A stretch of 64,000 nucleotides of DNA. Source: Mimachlamys varia. Taxonomy: Eukaryota > Mollusca > Bivalvia > Pectinida > Pectinidae. The DNA lies in NCBI GenBank assembly GCA_947623455.1, contig OX392527.1:45862401-45926400 (forward strand), written 5' to 3'. The notes under the pieces are model-generated. The model was not told the origin of the DNA, made no database searches, and saw nothing but the letters and a program-made list of their open reading frames with translations. The number at the start of each line of letters is the position of its first letter. The stretch's first letter is position 1. Made by a program: the position numbers and the translations under genes. Shown piece after piece: positions 56,101 through 64,000 of this stretch.

Positions 56101-57215
56101 ATACTGTCCTTTTCATACACATGTAAATGTTGTTTAAAAGTTGTTTCTTTTCACATCAGGTGATGAAAGTGAAACTCCAACCTCCGTCAGCCACGGACCT
56201 CCCTGCCTACAATCCTATCCTGCCCCCAGCAGCCATTACTCAAGTCATGCTCTTTGCTAATCCACACAAGGTAATGACCCGATACATTGTCAAATCTGTT
56301 GATAAGTCAAGTAGGTATTTTGTACTCGACTGTGGTTTGACTGTTTCTTATAAATACAGCCGGACCTCATTATCTTGAACTTGAAAATCATGAAGACCCC
56401 ATTTAATTCAAAGTATTTTGTCTGTCCCAACTAAGCTTTTGTCTGTCCCAACTAAGCTTTTGTCTGTCCCAACTAAGCTTTTGTCTGTCCCGACTCAGCT
56501 TTTGTCTGTCCCAACTAAGCTTTTGTCTGTCCCGACTCAGCTTTTGTCTGTCCCAACTAAGCTTTTGTCTGTCCCGACTCAGCTTTTGTCTGTCCCAACT
56601 AAGCTTTTGTCTGTCCCGACTCAGCTTTTGTCTGTCCCAACTAAGCTTTTGTCTGTCCCGACTCAGCTTTTGTCTGTCCCAACTAAGCTTTTGTCTGTCC
56701 CGACTCAGCTTTTGTCTGTCCCAACTAAGCTTTTGTCTGTCCCGACTCAGCTTTTGTCTGTCCCAACTAAGCTTTTGTCTGTCCCAACTAAGCTTTTGTC
56801 TGTCCCGACTCAGCTTTACACTTGCATTCATTGTCACGTAACTCTAATTCCAGGTTAACTCGAAGTTTTCCAAAGTAGCCTCAACTTTGAGATATCAAGG
56901 TTCGACTGTACATGTTTTTATGTCCTTGAATCAATCAGTGTTTTGGTTCAGATGGTTTTATAAAATTTGATGTAGTAAAGAAAATAAAAAATAAGACAGT
57001 TTCATTTGTAGTTAAAATAATCTCAACAGATGCTTGGTTATGATAAAACTACACTTTACTTCAGTTCTTAACTGCTGTTTTCAGCTACAACTTGTTTATT
57101 TTTCTGAATAATTGTTTTTCAGGAAAAGATCCGGTTAAAATTCAAGATAACGTACATGGCGGGAGAGGAGACACATTCAGACGTGGGCGAGGTAGACACG
57201 TTTCCAGTCCAGTGA
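44107..57215 (+). CDS. GGA: GGA, Golgi-localised gamma-ear-containing ARF-binding protein
   Basis: GGAs are monomeric clathrin adaptors at the trans-Golgi network. They bind cargo with acidic dileucine tails, ARF-GTP, clathrin and accessory proteins. I assembled 17 exons: 44107-44143, 45207-45367, 45851-45949, 46260-46418, 46708-46773, 47297-47377, 48883-49020, 49582-49666, 49944-50042, 51805-51927, 53059-53150, 53617-53863, 54149-54320, 54837-55069, 55566-55729, 56160-56270 and 57123-57215. They total 2160 bp, 719 residues, and every phase agrees. VHS is about residues 13-152 (DWDHIMAFCDQIN, LLAHKIQSPQEQESLLALT, FRFLNEMIKVVSPK, AYQMLKQQGIVK). GAT is about 190-308 (DLQAANRLIKNMVKQ, LYDSLEKLRPNLFRLA). 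The hinge is about 309-597 with DLDLLGQDLMQQSLP, and the gamma-ear about 598-719 (VKNFSFQAAVPKVMKVKLQP, ITQVMLFANPHKEKIRLKFK). The length and order match animal GGAs. Which vertebrate paralogue is closest cannot be told and is probably meaningless for a single invertebrate gene. Confidence 0.97.
45207..45367 (+). CDS. GGA: GGA exon 2 (VHS)
   Basis: After acceptor TTATTCAG it reads KATNPASRDEDWDHIMAFCD and LLAHKIQSPQEQESLLALT; it leaves in phase 0 at ACG|GTAAAA. Confidence 0.96.
45851..45949 (+). CDS. GGA: GGA exon 3 (VHS)
   Basis: 99 bp, phase 0 at both ends. It encodes TVEACVKNCGKMFHQELGKF and RFLNEMIKVVSPK. Confidence 0.97.
46260..46418 (+). CDS. GGA: GGA exon 4 (VHS)
   Basis: 159 bp, phase 0 at both ends. 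It encodes YLGNRTSMKVKKRCIELIYS and PHESKILEAYQMLKQQGIVK, the C-terminal VHS helices. Confidence 0.97.
46481..46565 (+). mobile_element. ~88-bp palindromic MITE, copy
   Basis: It runs ctcattcactcctgaaattc to gtctttaggggtggatgggt. GGA intron 4. Confidence 0.75.
46708..46773 (+). CDS. GGA: GGA exon 5 (VHS-GAT linker)
   Basis: 66 bp encoding TVDVVVPQKARTASFEDEEK plus SK; it aligns with the 'VIFEDEEKSKMLARLLKS' linker of animal GGAs. Confidence 0.94.
47297..47377 (+). CDS. GGA: GGA exon 6 (GAT start)
   Basis: 81 bp encoding LLSKLLKSKNPNDLQAANRL and IKNMVKQ. This is the ARF-binding N-terminal hook of the GAT domain. Confidence 0.96.
47688..48617 (-). mobile_element. TTAA-flanked MITE, copy 4, split by a nested transposon
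   Basis: It starts TTAA|AGGCCCAATATACGTAACTT and ends AGTTACGTGTATTGGGCCT|TTAT, in reverse orientation to copies 1-3. Its body is interrupted at 47908-48452 by another element. It lies in GGA intron 6. Confidence 0.9.
47908..48452 (+). mobile_element. 545-bp nested DNA transposon with exact 9-bp target duplication
   Basis: Both sides carry GGGCCCCAC (47899-47907 and 48453-48461), which occurs once in the unbroken MITE. The ends are inverted repeats: CATCCTCGATATCCAGGGGT and, inverted, CATCTTCGCTAGCCAAGGGT, both followed by TACGATC. A frame runs from 48015 through the right end; an internal Met at 48081 starts MNVNKEEHLIRLIYEKFKLD, then QIRQHQETAIDAL. That segment resembles the N-terminus of RecQ-type helicases ('F.. 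FR.xQ.EAI.AL'), before any ATP-binding motif. Nine-base duplications suggest Mutator or Merlin relatives; this is inference. Confidence 0.8.
48883..49020 (+). CDS. GGA: GGA exon 7 (GAT)
   Basis: 138 bp encoding DESRMEKVSRRINELKTIAI and further GAT helices (NVRLLNEMVTHFKPEA). The preceding intron holds the nested transposon at 47688-48617. Confidence 0.96.
49582..49666 (+). CDS. GGA: GGA exon 8 (GAT)
   Basis: 85 bp encoding ELYDSLEKLRPNLFRLASDA and DEKDNDGI; leaves in phase 1. Confidence 0.96.
49836..49912 (+). pseudogene. decayed duplicate of GGA exon 9
   Basis: It copies the end of the intron and the first ~60 bp of exon 9: 'ttttgttttcttgcag' then 'agatattgagttgtaatgat', 'aggctatggcaaattataga'. 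The copy has lost two bases at its start (cgg becomes ag), carries an in-frame TAG (gaaataagatag) and has no donor. The real exon follows at 49944, about 88 bp downstream per repeat. Confidence 0.85.
49944..50042 (+). CDS. GGA: GGA exon 9 (GAT end)
   Basis: 99 bp encoding SEILSCNDEVMKAMADYKKT and VEGVSEDNSETAK. A decayed duplicate of this exon lies directly upstream at 49836-49912. Confidence 0.95.
51261..51430. repeat. foldback hairpin, ~70-bp arms
   Basis: The left arm (ggttacacaacgaatggttg .. aaaagttacaaaa) matches the inverse at 51356-51430, with a loop of about 20 bp. It is in GGA intron 9. A further short palindrome, ttccactagtggaa, is at 51628. Confidence 0.8.
51805..51927 (+). CDS. 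GGA: GGA exon 10 (hinge)
   Basis: 123 bp, phase 1 at both ends. It encodes ANTSALLDLALDQSSPSQPV and ends ISLILDGQLQSL. LLDLA is a clathrin-box-like sequence. Confidence 0.88.
52053..52287 (+). mobile_element. tRNA-derived SINE with 16-bp target duplication
   Basis: AAGGCAAATATCACTG flanks it at 52037-52052 and 52288-52303. The head has A-box-like ggtgcagtggatagcac and B-box ggttcgattccc, the body 'ttttctccgggtactttggt', and the tail 'tgttgtaaaatgaataaagt'. It is the best-preserved copy of this family here and lies in GGA intron 10. Confidence 0.92.
53059..53150 (+). CDS. GGA: GGA exon 11 (hinge)
   Basis: 92 bp encoding LQDPQPSDGSDSLLADLNDI and FGATSQTSSV; enters in phase 1 and leaves in phase 0. 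Confidence 0.9.
53617..53863 (+). CDS. GGA: GGA exon 12 (hinge)
   Basis: 247 bp encoding a Met/Pro/Gln-rich linker (TSGMALPTSNMSQPVNPGLQ, ..PQGPAVLQTNQATTNMFSSP). Such low-complexity hinges are usual in GGAs. Confidence 0.9.
54149..54320 (+). CDS. GGA: GGA exon 13 (hinge)
   Basis: 172 bp, enters in phase 1. It contains SKGLADLDLLGQDLMQQSLP, the conserved hinge motif. I placed the donor at CTCAA|GTAGAC because only this phase-2 site joins the next exon in frame; the site is weaker than the others. Confidence 0.85.
54837..55069 (+). CDS. GGA: GGA exon 14 (hinge to ear)
   Basis: 233 bp encoding PQPKLTLNQIASKGTTGTNN and, near its end, EILSLADIFVPLEKIQPS, the entry to the gamma-ear. Confidence 0.94.
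55392..55451. mobile_element. 60-bp minimal copy of the nested-transposon family
   Basis: It is almost only the two terminal repeats: catcttcgctagccaaggat at the left and acccttggctagcgaagatg at the right, with about 20 bp between. Flanks gagttgcgt and gagtttcgt (one base offset) look like an imperfect 9-bp duplication. It lies in GGA intron 14. Confidence 0.7.
55566..55729 (+). CDS. GGA: GGA exon 15 (gamma-ear)
   Basis: 164 bp encoding LAPVNAYDKNGLKMVMHCGK, VMVVSVISTNTNAVKNFSFQ and AAVPK. Confidence 0.97.
56160..56270 (+). CDS. GGA: GGA exon 16 (gamma-ear)
   Basis: 111 bp, phase 0. It encodes VMKVKLQPPSATDLPAYNPI and LPPAAITQVMLFANPHK. Confidence 0.97.
56356..56908. mobile_element. pogo/Tigger-like MITE carrying a minisatellite
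   Basis: TA dinucleotides flank inverted ends CAGCCGGACCTCATTATCTT and, inverted from the right, CAGTCGAACCTTGATATCTC. Nearly all the interior is the 21-bp array at 56412-56816. It lies in GGA intron 16. Confidence 0.78.
56412..56816. repeat. 21-bp minisatellite with alternating 42-bp order
   Basis: About 19 units of aagcttttgtctgtcccaac + t. Types '..cccaactaag' and '..cccgactcag' alternate strictly in the middle, so the real period is 42 bp; both ends have doubled 'aactaag' units. The frames on both strands are chance, because 21 is a multiple of 3. Confidence 0.95.
57123..57215 (+). CDS. GGA: GGA exon 17 (end of gamma-ear, stop)
   Basis: 93 bp encoding EKIRLKFKITYMAGEETHSD and VGEVDTFPVQ, then TGA at 57213-57215. 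Confidence 0.96.
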   Translation, partial: EKIRLKFKITYMAGEETHSDVGEVDTFPVQ

Positions 57216-58200
57216 GAACAATATACGGCAAGGAAGACCACTACAGCTGTTGCGATTGTAAAATGTCAAGTGTGGCCGCGTGAATAATGACTACATTATT
57301 AGGCAACCCTGAAAAGGATACACTGCAGTCTGAACACAAAACCAATTCATTGTCTGGAAAAAGATGAAAACCAAACTCAACTCGTCATCCAGTACACTTA
57401 CGTATAGTGTATGGCTGACTAGACTTCATCATTATTGGTTACTGTGTGAGCCCACAATAATCGGTTGAGCAGACAAAAATTGTCGTGAATCGGATAGCAA
57501 TGTGGCCTGCATATTTAGCCAATCAGAACACTGATTGTATCGATAAAATGAATTTTGATTTTAAGTTGAGAATCTGACCGATCAAATTCAACGGAGTGAC
57601 ATTTTATTGGTTATGGACCAAGGTACTGCTTGGAACATATGTATGTTGTGAAAAATGAGTCGGTTAGGGATGAAAGAGGGGAAAGGTAGGAAGCAGAGAG
57701 TGCTCAGATAAAACACATTGCTTCATGTGGTATCAGACCACTTTTAGTCTGTGCTGAACATGTGCTGTATGAATAAAAAAGTGCTAGTTTAGGAGAAATA
57801 TATAGAACTTAGCTAAATATGATTTAGTTTTATAGACAGTTGATGAAATCCTGCGAGTTTGTTTTTGGTTATACAATATTACATGATAAATCTTGAAATA
57901 GTTATTAACACGGGAATGAAATTCCTTGTACAGCTCAAGCCCACATAGTTATCAATATTTCTCCCAACTTGAGTAATTCTTAACTTAACTTTTATGACTT
58001 TGGTGTGACTTTGCCGAGTTGTGTTGAAATCATTGTTATTTTCAAACCTTATGATCAACGGCCACCAAAAGTAGTAGCTACAGATCTAGAGAAATGGTCT
58101 ATATAGGAAGGCTTATTCTTATTTTAGTTTTGTGTTTATAATCTTGTTAAATCATACCTGAATGTCAAAGGTATAAATAAAATTTTAAAAAAAATATGTC
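57216..58200 (+). other. GGA 3' UTR with poly(A) signal
   Basis: About 1 kb without coding signal follows the stop. The first good AATAAA is at 58176-58181, followed by an A-rich stretch. The exact cleavage site is not known. Confidence 0.55.
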
Positions 58201-58613
58201 TGATAGTCCAAACCGGTTTACAATTGGATATCTTTGGATTTTCATAATTAGTAGTTTGAAACACTCGGTAATGTTTGAACATTTGTACGATATATATTAT
58301 GCCTTATGCTAGGCTTTAAACAGAAAATATATCTTAGTGAAATCATTGAAGAATAGACTAGATGCCTCATTCTAATGGTAATAAATCTAGCCACACCTAA
58401 TCAAGTCATGCAGATTATTTAGATTTTCAGTTTCTCTTTGCAATTTTAAAAGTTACCAGGTATTCGAGTACTGTTAATTTTCCCATTGTATTGAGATGAT
58501 GCAACATTTGTATAATCATAATAATATCAATATGTTTAATGTGCACAAATAAAGTAATTAACCCAGACGTATTCAAACTCCACTAATTAACCCTGACATA
58601 TTCAAATTCCACT

Positions 58614-58765
58614 GACCTCGTCTTTGATTTGGTAAGGTACAAATGTGTTTTAGGGGGTGAATTGATTTAAAGTTATTAACTCATCTACCCCTGAAATTTC
58701 AAAATGAACTATTCCAACCTTTGAATTGGAAGAGTTCAAATGTGTTTTCAGGATGAATGAGCTAA
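58614..58765 (+). mobile_element. ~88-bp palindromic MITE, one partial and one full copy
   Basis: The full copy (58677-58765) runs actcatctacccctgaaatt to ttttcaggatgaatgag; a partial copy (ending gttttagggggtgaattgat) precedes it. Downstream of GGA. Confidence 0.75.
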
Positions 58766-60174
58766 GTTATCAGTCATTTAGCTATCTGGGAACAAATGTG
58801 GCTGTCGTAATAATTCTCAGTTGTGTATATTTGTATACATGTCATAAGTATGTGGACATGTATGCCGGGCCTCTCCGAGTTAAAGGTACCCCGGTAGTAG
58901 ATACAGAAGTTGGCCAGGTGATGAGAAATGTTGTCTTGCACTTCTGGCAGAAGTTGTACATATAATTATGAGAACAAATAGGGAGTTTGATGATGTAATG
59001 TCAGATGTATAATACTGTATTATCCGTTATTTAAAAATCATTGGGGACGGAGTGATACTGGAGAAACGTCAACCTATCATCCTTTTAAGTCACAAGCCGA
59101 TGGAGGGATCATTATGAAAACAGACGTTGTGTAAACATGCATAAAGGGAATTGAAGAATGAATGCAGATTGAAAGTAGTGAGATTTTTTTTAAGTGCAAT
59201 ATGTGTAAAAATGATAAGAAATATTAACATTTATTTATTTTACAAGTTGTAAACATTTATATTAATCACTTTTTTGGCCTTAATGGAAGCAGAATGATGA
59301 GAGGGGCTGCGGTGGCCAAGTGGTTAAGGTGTTTGACAATAGTATGTCAAACAAAATCAATCCAAACCCTATATGGGAAGAATCCGAGTAAATGGGGAAA
59401 CGGACATGGTCAGACTATGACCTTATTCTGAGGTCGTAACCCCATAATGAGCATTGAGGTCATCTTGGTGAAAAGAAAATACTTTAAAGCACTAGTCACC
59501 TGACCAACCAAAAAATCAATTTGTACATGTAGTTGCACAGGAAAGTAGTGTCTATATTGATCTAGTATGACGGTTTTACATCTTTTTATTGAAGATATTA
59601 GAATAAACGTTTTTGATAATAATTTAGATACCATCATCATCATTAAATTCAAGTTATTATACATTTCGTATTAATAATTTTGATACATGTATTAAGTTGC
59701 TTCGTTACATGTGGGGAAAGTTTCATTGATTCAGCGAAAAACCAAACCATTATGAACTTCAGTCATTATCAGAATAAAATATACAAACAACAAACATTGT
59801 AGTTGGCATTGTATTATGTAATGGAAGAATGATTCTCGTAAACATTGTGATAAACTGCAGTGATAGACATAAAACCTATAATCAGAACTCTGTTTTGGTG
59901 AGAAAGTGATGTACTTGAATATGAAGTTATGTATGTTATTATTGATACGAGATACAACTGTTTTCATTATTGAACACAATAAATGTGTACATTATTATTT
60001 GTCTTCTGTGGTTTTTCTATGCACGTTAAATTGTCTGTTTGTCAGTTGTACTACACTTTGACTTCTGTTACATAACCTGCTAACATAACATTTTGTTATT
60101 TATAGAAGATGAAGCATTTATATCAAATTGAAATCGGTATAAGTCCAGCAACATGGAAAGGAAAAGTAAATATA

Positions 60175-60302
60175 AGCATTGAAGTGTCCTGATACGGTCT
60201 TTATGGTTATTTTAATATTGAGCTAGCGCACAATAGATGTTTGCCTGCAAAGTTCTGTCATTTATATTGATCATAAAGACCATATCAAGACACTTCAATG
60301 CT
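60175..60302. repeat. inverted repeat, ~33-bp arms
   Basis: agcattgaagtgtcctgata + cggtctttatggtt pairs with the inverse ending at 60302 (gatcataaagaccatatcaa..), with a loop of about 60 bp. Confidence 0.75.
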
Positions 60303-60556
60303 TTATTTTCTGAGGATAAACACTACCTTCCACAAGGTCCTCGAAGGTTGACGGTTTCAACACAATTTGTTATTTTACATCATTATTTAACATTAGCAAA
60401 ACAGGATTACACTCAAGTCATCAATAAGAAACAACCACAGCAAGTAAGTATAAAATCAGAATTTTTAATAACAGTGATAAATATAATGTATAACAAATAA
60501 ACACTTGGCACAATATGAGCATGTATGTATAGCAATGATAGATGGTCCATTGACTG

Positions 60557-60629
60557 TTAGGAGTCGGATGTAATTATCCTGTGTACACCTCTAAGCATAG
60601 CGGGCAGTCCCGTACTATCCATATGCCAT
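60557..60629 (-). CDS. unidentified gene, putative last exon
   Basis: Acceptor AATTTCAG at 60630; 23 codons and TAA in the frame kept from the previous exons. Another frame gives MAYG and an early stop. Confidence 0.4.
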
Positions 60630-62712
60630 CTGAAATTAGAACATGGAGAAAATACTTAGTCGCTTTATAAACACTGTTAATACTAAATTGAGTGGGTTAA
60701 ATATTTCATTATTTTTCATGGTTTGAAACTCTTAAATCTTCACCCGCCTTTTTGAAATATAACTGGTAATTAATAAGAAGTAACTTGGTAAAAATCCAAT
60801 TTATAATTCCTTTGATATGATTTATTGAAATTTTAATGTTGACCGTTGTATTTGCAAACTAATATAATATATGATTTCAATCAAACACCTACAGAGAAAT
60901 GTTTGAAAAATACTTTTGAATGTAAAGATCACCAACGGTTTAACAAAGGGACTATTTAATGGTGGTATCACAATCATATCATGACTTTGTATTTTTTTAT
61001 TCAGTTACCAGGTAAATGACAAAATCACTTGAATGTACACGTATATCATTGTGTTGGTTTTTAAGAAGAATTTGATCGCAAAATCAATATATAACTATCA
61101 CGTAATCTGTTAGCTCTTTTCTCTTCATTTTCGAAAAACTCGCAAAAAAAATTTTTTTAATAACTTTGTTTTAAAAACAATATTGGCACATACTATTTTG
61201 CTGTCTCGGTACCAAATCAATCATCCAAAACTTCAATTCCCTTATTTGAAATAATGAGAAACAGAATCTATGACACTTACCTGCCTGTATGTATTTCTGG
61301 ACTTGGATTTAAAACAACAGCAGCAAAACTGAAATATAGATACCAACGATAAAACGTCAATTATTTAGAAGATCTTTTTCTTGGCATGGCCAATGTTACA
61401 GAATAACATCAGAAGCAATGTGTAAATACACAGAGGAAACAGATGTGACTTAAGAATAATAATACTGTTTTGAATTAATAAACACAGAGTATTACAGTAT
61501 ATTGATTGAAAAAGATTTTATAGAATTGCAGTCACCTTCTAACTTTAAATTCCCTTTAGCTCAGTGGTAGAGTGTCCATCCAGGAAGTCTTGGATTTGTC
61601 CCCAGTGGGTATACACCATTCATAATCAATTTTATTTATTTTACAACAATTATGAATCATATTATCAAACTTAAACGAATAACCCTTGTTGGCCCGGATG
61701 TTGGCATGCTAGGGGGTCTTATTGTGGGAGTAAACCAGAGTACCCAGAGAAAACCCACATAGTTGGGCAGGTGAAGCCATACCCGTTCATGTCCAGTCAG
61801 GAAATCAAACCCTGGCCGCCTTGATGATAGGTTAGTGGGCTATCCACTACACTATATTGAACACGTCTAATGTTCTTGTGAAGTTAACACTTCTTAAGTC
61901 TCATGCATAACATCATGTTGTGAGAGAAATTAACTGATATCTGCCTATTCAAATTGTAGCGGAATGCTTTTGAATCAGTAGAATTGCAGTGCCCTAATTC
62001 ATAAACAAGAGGCCTAATGGCCCTTCACATTCATCAGAGTAAACATAATTTTTGTTGGTTATTTGCAAGAGATATTAACATATGTGACCCCTGTGACTTG
62101 AAAGTGGGTCAAGGCCATTCATTTGAACAAACTTGGTAGACCTTCATCCTAGCATGCTACTGGCCATATATCAGTACCCTGGGCCTTTCAGCTATTGCAT
62201 AGAAGGTTTTTGAAGATTTTAAGACATTTGACCCCTGCGACCTTAAAAGTAAGTCAAGGTCATTCATTTGAACATACTTGATAGCCCTGCATTCTAGCAT
62301 GCTATTAGCCAAATATAACAATCTGCGGCCCTTCGGTTAATGAGAAGAAGTTGCTTAAAGATTATAACATATTTGACCCATGTGACCTTGAAAGTAAATC
62401 AAGGTCATTCATTTTAACAAACTTGGTAGCCCTTCATCCCAGCATGCTACATGCATAATATCAACACTCTGGACCTTTTGGTTATTGAGAAAAAGGTGTT
62501 TAAAGGGAAAGTTTATGCACTGCACACCAGATCTATATAAGGGAACCGAGGACTTACTTTGGTATTTGTAGTAGGTTGACCAGATGTTGTGAACGACTAA
62601 CCAAAGCGTCCTGTATCTCCGGGTCCTGGGCCCCGCACTGTTGTTGTTGTTGACTGACCTTACTAAGGCACAACACGGCCCTGGGGATGAGGTCCTGACA
62701 TCGCGACGACAA
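60557..62712 (-). CDS. unidentified gene, C-terminal exons (5' part not found)
   Basis: Three exons on the minus strand join in frame: 62712-62558 (155 bp), 61328-61281 (48 bp) and 60629-60557 (with TAA). All four internal splice sites are good (ATGTAG, GTAAGT; TTTCAG, GTAAGT; TTTCAG). The first exon reads LSSRCQDLIPRAVLCLSKVS, QQQQQ and DPEIQDALVSRSQHLVNLLQ, which looks like amphipathic helices. The last two read FAAVVLNPSPEIHTGR and MDSTGLPAMLRGVHRIITSD. I do not recognise the family. Helical bundle proteins such as vinculin or catulin relatives are one idea, but I could not match them. The middle exon also reads FCCCCFKSKSRNTYRQ in another frame, so the frame choice rests on phase continuity alone. 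Confidence 0.5.
61281..61328 (-). CDS. unidentified gene, 48-bp exon
   Basis: It is bounded by TATTTCAG and GTAAGT; length is a multiple of 3, so it could be a cassette exon. All frames but one are open. Confidence 0.5.
61549..61612 (+). repeat. tRNA-like sequence (SINE head or tRNA pseudogene)
   Basis: 'ttagctcagtggtagagtg' is a tRNA A-box/D-arm, and 'ttggatttgtccccagtgg' a degenerate T-arm. The acceptor stem does not close well, so this is not a working tRNA gene. Confidence 0.6.
61627..61855 (-). mobile_element. tRNA-derived SINE
   Basis: On the minus strand it has 'gtagtggatagcccactaac', 'cagggtttgatttcctgact', 'tctctgggtactctggttta' and the tail 'ataattgttgtaaaataaat'. It is the same family as 52053, but more diverged. 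Confidence 0.85.
62005..62520 (+). mobile_element. Helentron-like element, second copy, 3' end missing
   Basis: It starts aacaagaggcctaatggccc and has three body units ('gacccctgtgacttgaaagt', 'caaggtcattcatttgaac', 'cttcatcctagcatgctact'). The 'ccaggtgagctaa' end is not present. It lies directly beside the exon at 62558. Confidence 0.7.
62558..62712 (-). CDS. unidentified gene, helical exon
   Basis: This is the best supported exon of the three: a stop-free frame with heptad-like Leu spacing, balanced codon use, a consensus donor, and unlike the surrounding repeat sequence. Confidence 0.62.
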
Positions 62713-64000
62713 CTACATAACACAAGTAGAGGTACAGTTAGGTACACCAACATGGCTGCTGTACTGGTTTCACAGGTCAATTCATTTCTCTTATTCAAAT
62801 ATGAAGTTTTGTTCAATCAAGCTATTGAACACCCTAATAAGACAGACTCAATGGACTGACAGCATTTACTTCAATACTTTATCTTGGTGAAATAATGTTA
62901 CTTTTCTTTTATAAGTATGAAAACAAGAATTATGCGTAATTATATGTCTCGCCTTTCCCGCCTTGCCGATAATGTTTAAGTCCCAACGTAAAAATTAGTA
63001 TGACAAAATACATACAGCAAGATTATATCGGTAACATAGCCAAGTTTCAATTTAACTATATATCAATAATACTATAAAAAGTGGATGCAAACGTAAATTC
63101 TAAAAATTCCCATGTTTTTACCCCAAAATGTTCTCCCATTTTCAGTAAGGTCTTCAGTAGGATAATATTAGTAACTACCCTAAATTTCAATTGAATCCGA
63201 TATCAGTCACACTATAAAAAGTGGACTTTAACGCAAACTAGAACTGTAAGCCGATGGCTGACTAATACCCCCCCGCTACCTCTTATTAGAGGTGTCTGAC
63301 ATGTTTTTGAAAAAAACATGATGTAGTACAAGTTGTATATAACATGCATTATATAATGTATTATTTTATCTTACTATGTATCACCGCATATCTAAAAAAC
63401 AAAAACAAAGAAGGCACCTTTGGTCTTACATACATTACAGTGTAGATTTCATATCAACAATGTGGATGCATATGTATGTTTCAACTTGTGAAACTCACTG
63501 AATGAATAAAGAAAGGTGATATACATATTAATAAGAAAATTTATGATGCTGATTGTTTCAATACAATGCATCTTACGTTTATATTAATAGTGGTGTAAAT
63601 TAGCCCATGGGAAAGCCAGTGATATGAGAAAATGGTCCGAGTAGTGCTTTGGAAGAATATCGGCCAGGACACCCCTCATAGGAAAGTTGATGTAGATTTG
63701 GTCCAGCAGTCCTCCTCTACGATGTGTTGGTAGACTTATACATGGCTGAAATTTAACCTGTGTATAGTAATCCTCAACATTACTTACTGCGAAGTTTCAT
63801 TGAAAATGACCCAGTAGTTTAGAAGAAGTTGTCCAGACATCATGTTATTACGGAAACCTGTGTATAGTCACCTCATTACCATGGCAACCAAAATTTTGAC
63901 AAACGAAACCCTGTATGCAAATCTATACATGGTCCCCAACAATACTGCCAAGTTTCACTGAAATTGATCCAGTAGTTTAGGAGGAGTTGTCCGGACAACA
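62713..64000. other. no exon recognised; dispersed repeats
   Basis: Pairs of similar blocks occur: 'actataaaaagtgga' at 63070 and 63211, and 'gtagtttagaagaagttgtc' at 63813 with 'gtagtttaggaggagttgtc' at 63973. These look like low-copy dispersed repeats. The upstream exons of the unidentified gene may lie here or beyond. Confidence 0.5.

Larger units (their letters stand above)
58201..60556. other. intergenic between GGA and the next gene
   Basis: No exon recognised. A tRNA-like SINE head (gcggtggccaagtggttaag, 59307-59345) follows a SINE tail-like run at 59225-59275. A hairpin at 60175-60302 has arms agcattgaagtgtcctgata and inverse. Short frames at 59410-59979 are AT-rich and lack context. 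Confidence 0.5.

Noticed and set aside
56403..56858. Frames of 'DRQKLSW' and 'SVPTKLL' repeats, about 145 codons on each strand
   Set aside because: They are products of the 21-bp array inside a MITE in a GGA intron.
61549..61612. Functional tRNA gene
   Set aside because: A- and B-box-like parts exist, but the acceptor and T stems do not pair well. SINE-derived or pseudogene is likelier.

Overview
The window is animal nuclear DNA: AT-rich, intron-rich, and packed with short mobile elements and minisatellites. Three features point to a mollusc, most likely a bivalve: tRNA-derived SINEs with a 'ccgggtact..ggtttcctccc' body, elements framed by 'acaagaggccca..gctcacctgg', and CR1-like LINE debris. 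I could not fix the species. No bacterial operon, CRISPR array or viral gene is present.

Three genes can be read exon by exon, and a fourth is seen in part. (1) Positions 437-27042, minus strand: the N-terminal half of a TRPM-family cation channel. It has a 296-codon disordered leader, the TRPM homology (SLOG/LSDAT) region and the start of the helical region. The transmembrane and pore exons lie left of the window. All joined exons keep frame; only one acceptor (near 7525) is weak. (2) Positions 37826-42471, minus strand: a two-exon gene for an EF-hand plus WD40 protein of the WDR49/WDR64/EFCAB8 type, with 1153 codons in a single exon. (3) Positions 44107-57215, plus strand: a complete 17-exon gene for GGA, the trans-Golgi clathrin adaptor (719 aa; VHS, GAT, hinge and gamma-ear), with a poly(A) signal at 58176. 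Genes 2 and 3 are divergent across 1.6 kb. (4) Positions 60557-62712, minus strand: three candidate C-terminal exons of a gene I do not recognise.

The 27-37.8 kb interval has no convincing host gene. It holds a possible TRPM 5' exon, a TA-flanked MITE, two tandem TTAA-flanked MITEs, a broken LINE reverse transcriptase, a SINE and a 1.26-kb minisatellite. The introns hold most of the unusual material. A Helentron-like element splits a 39-bp minisatellite and carries palindromic ERR/SF-1-type sites. A 545-bp transposon with a RecQ-like reading frame is nested in a MITE with an exact 9-bp target duplication. GGA intron 8 holds a decayed copy of a GGA exon. Two TRPM exons encode nearly the same motif, and their phases allow alternative use.
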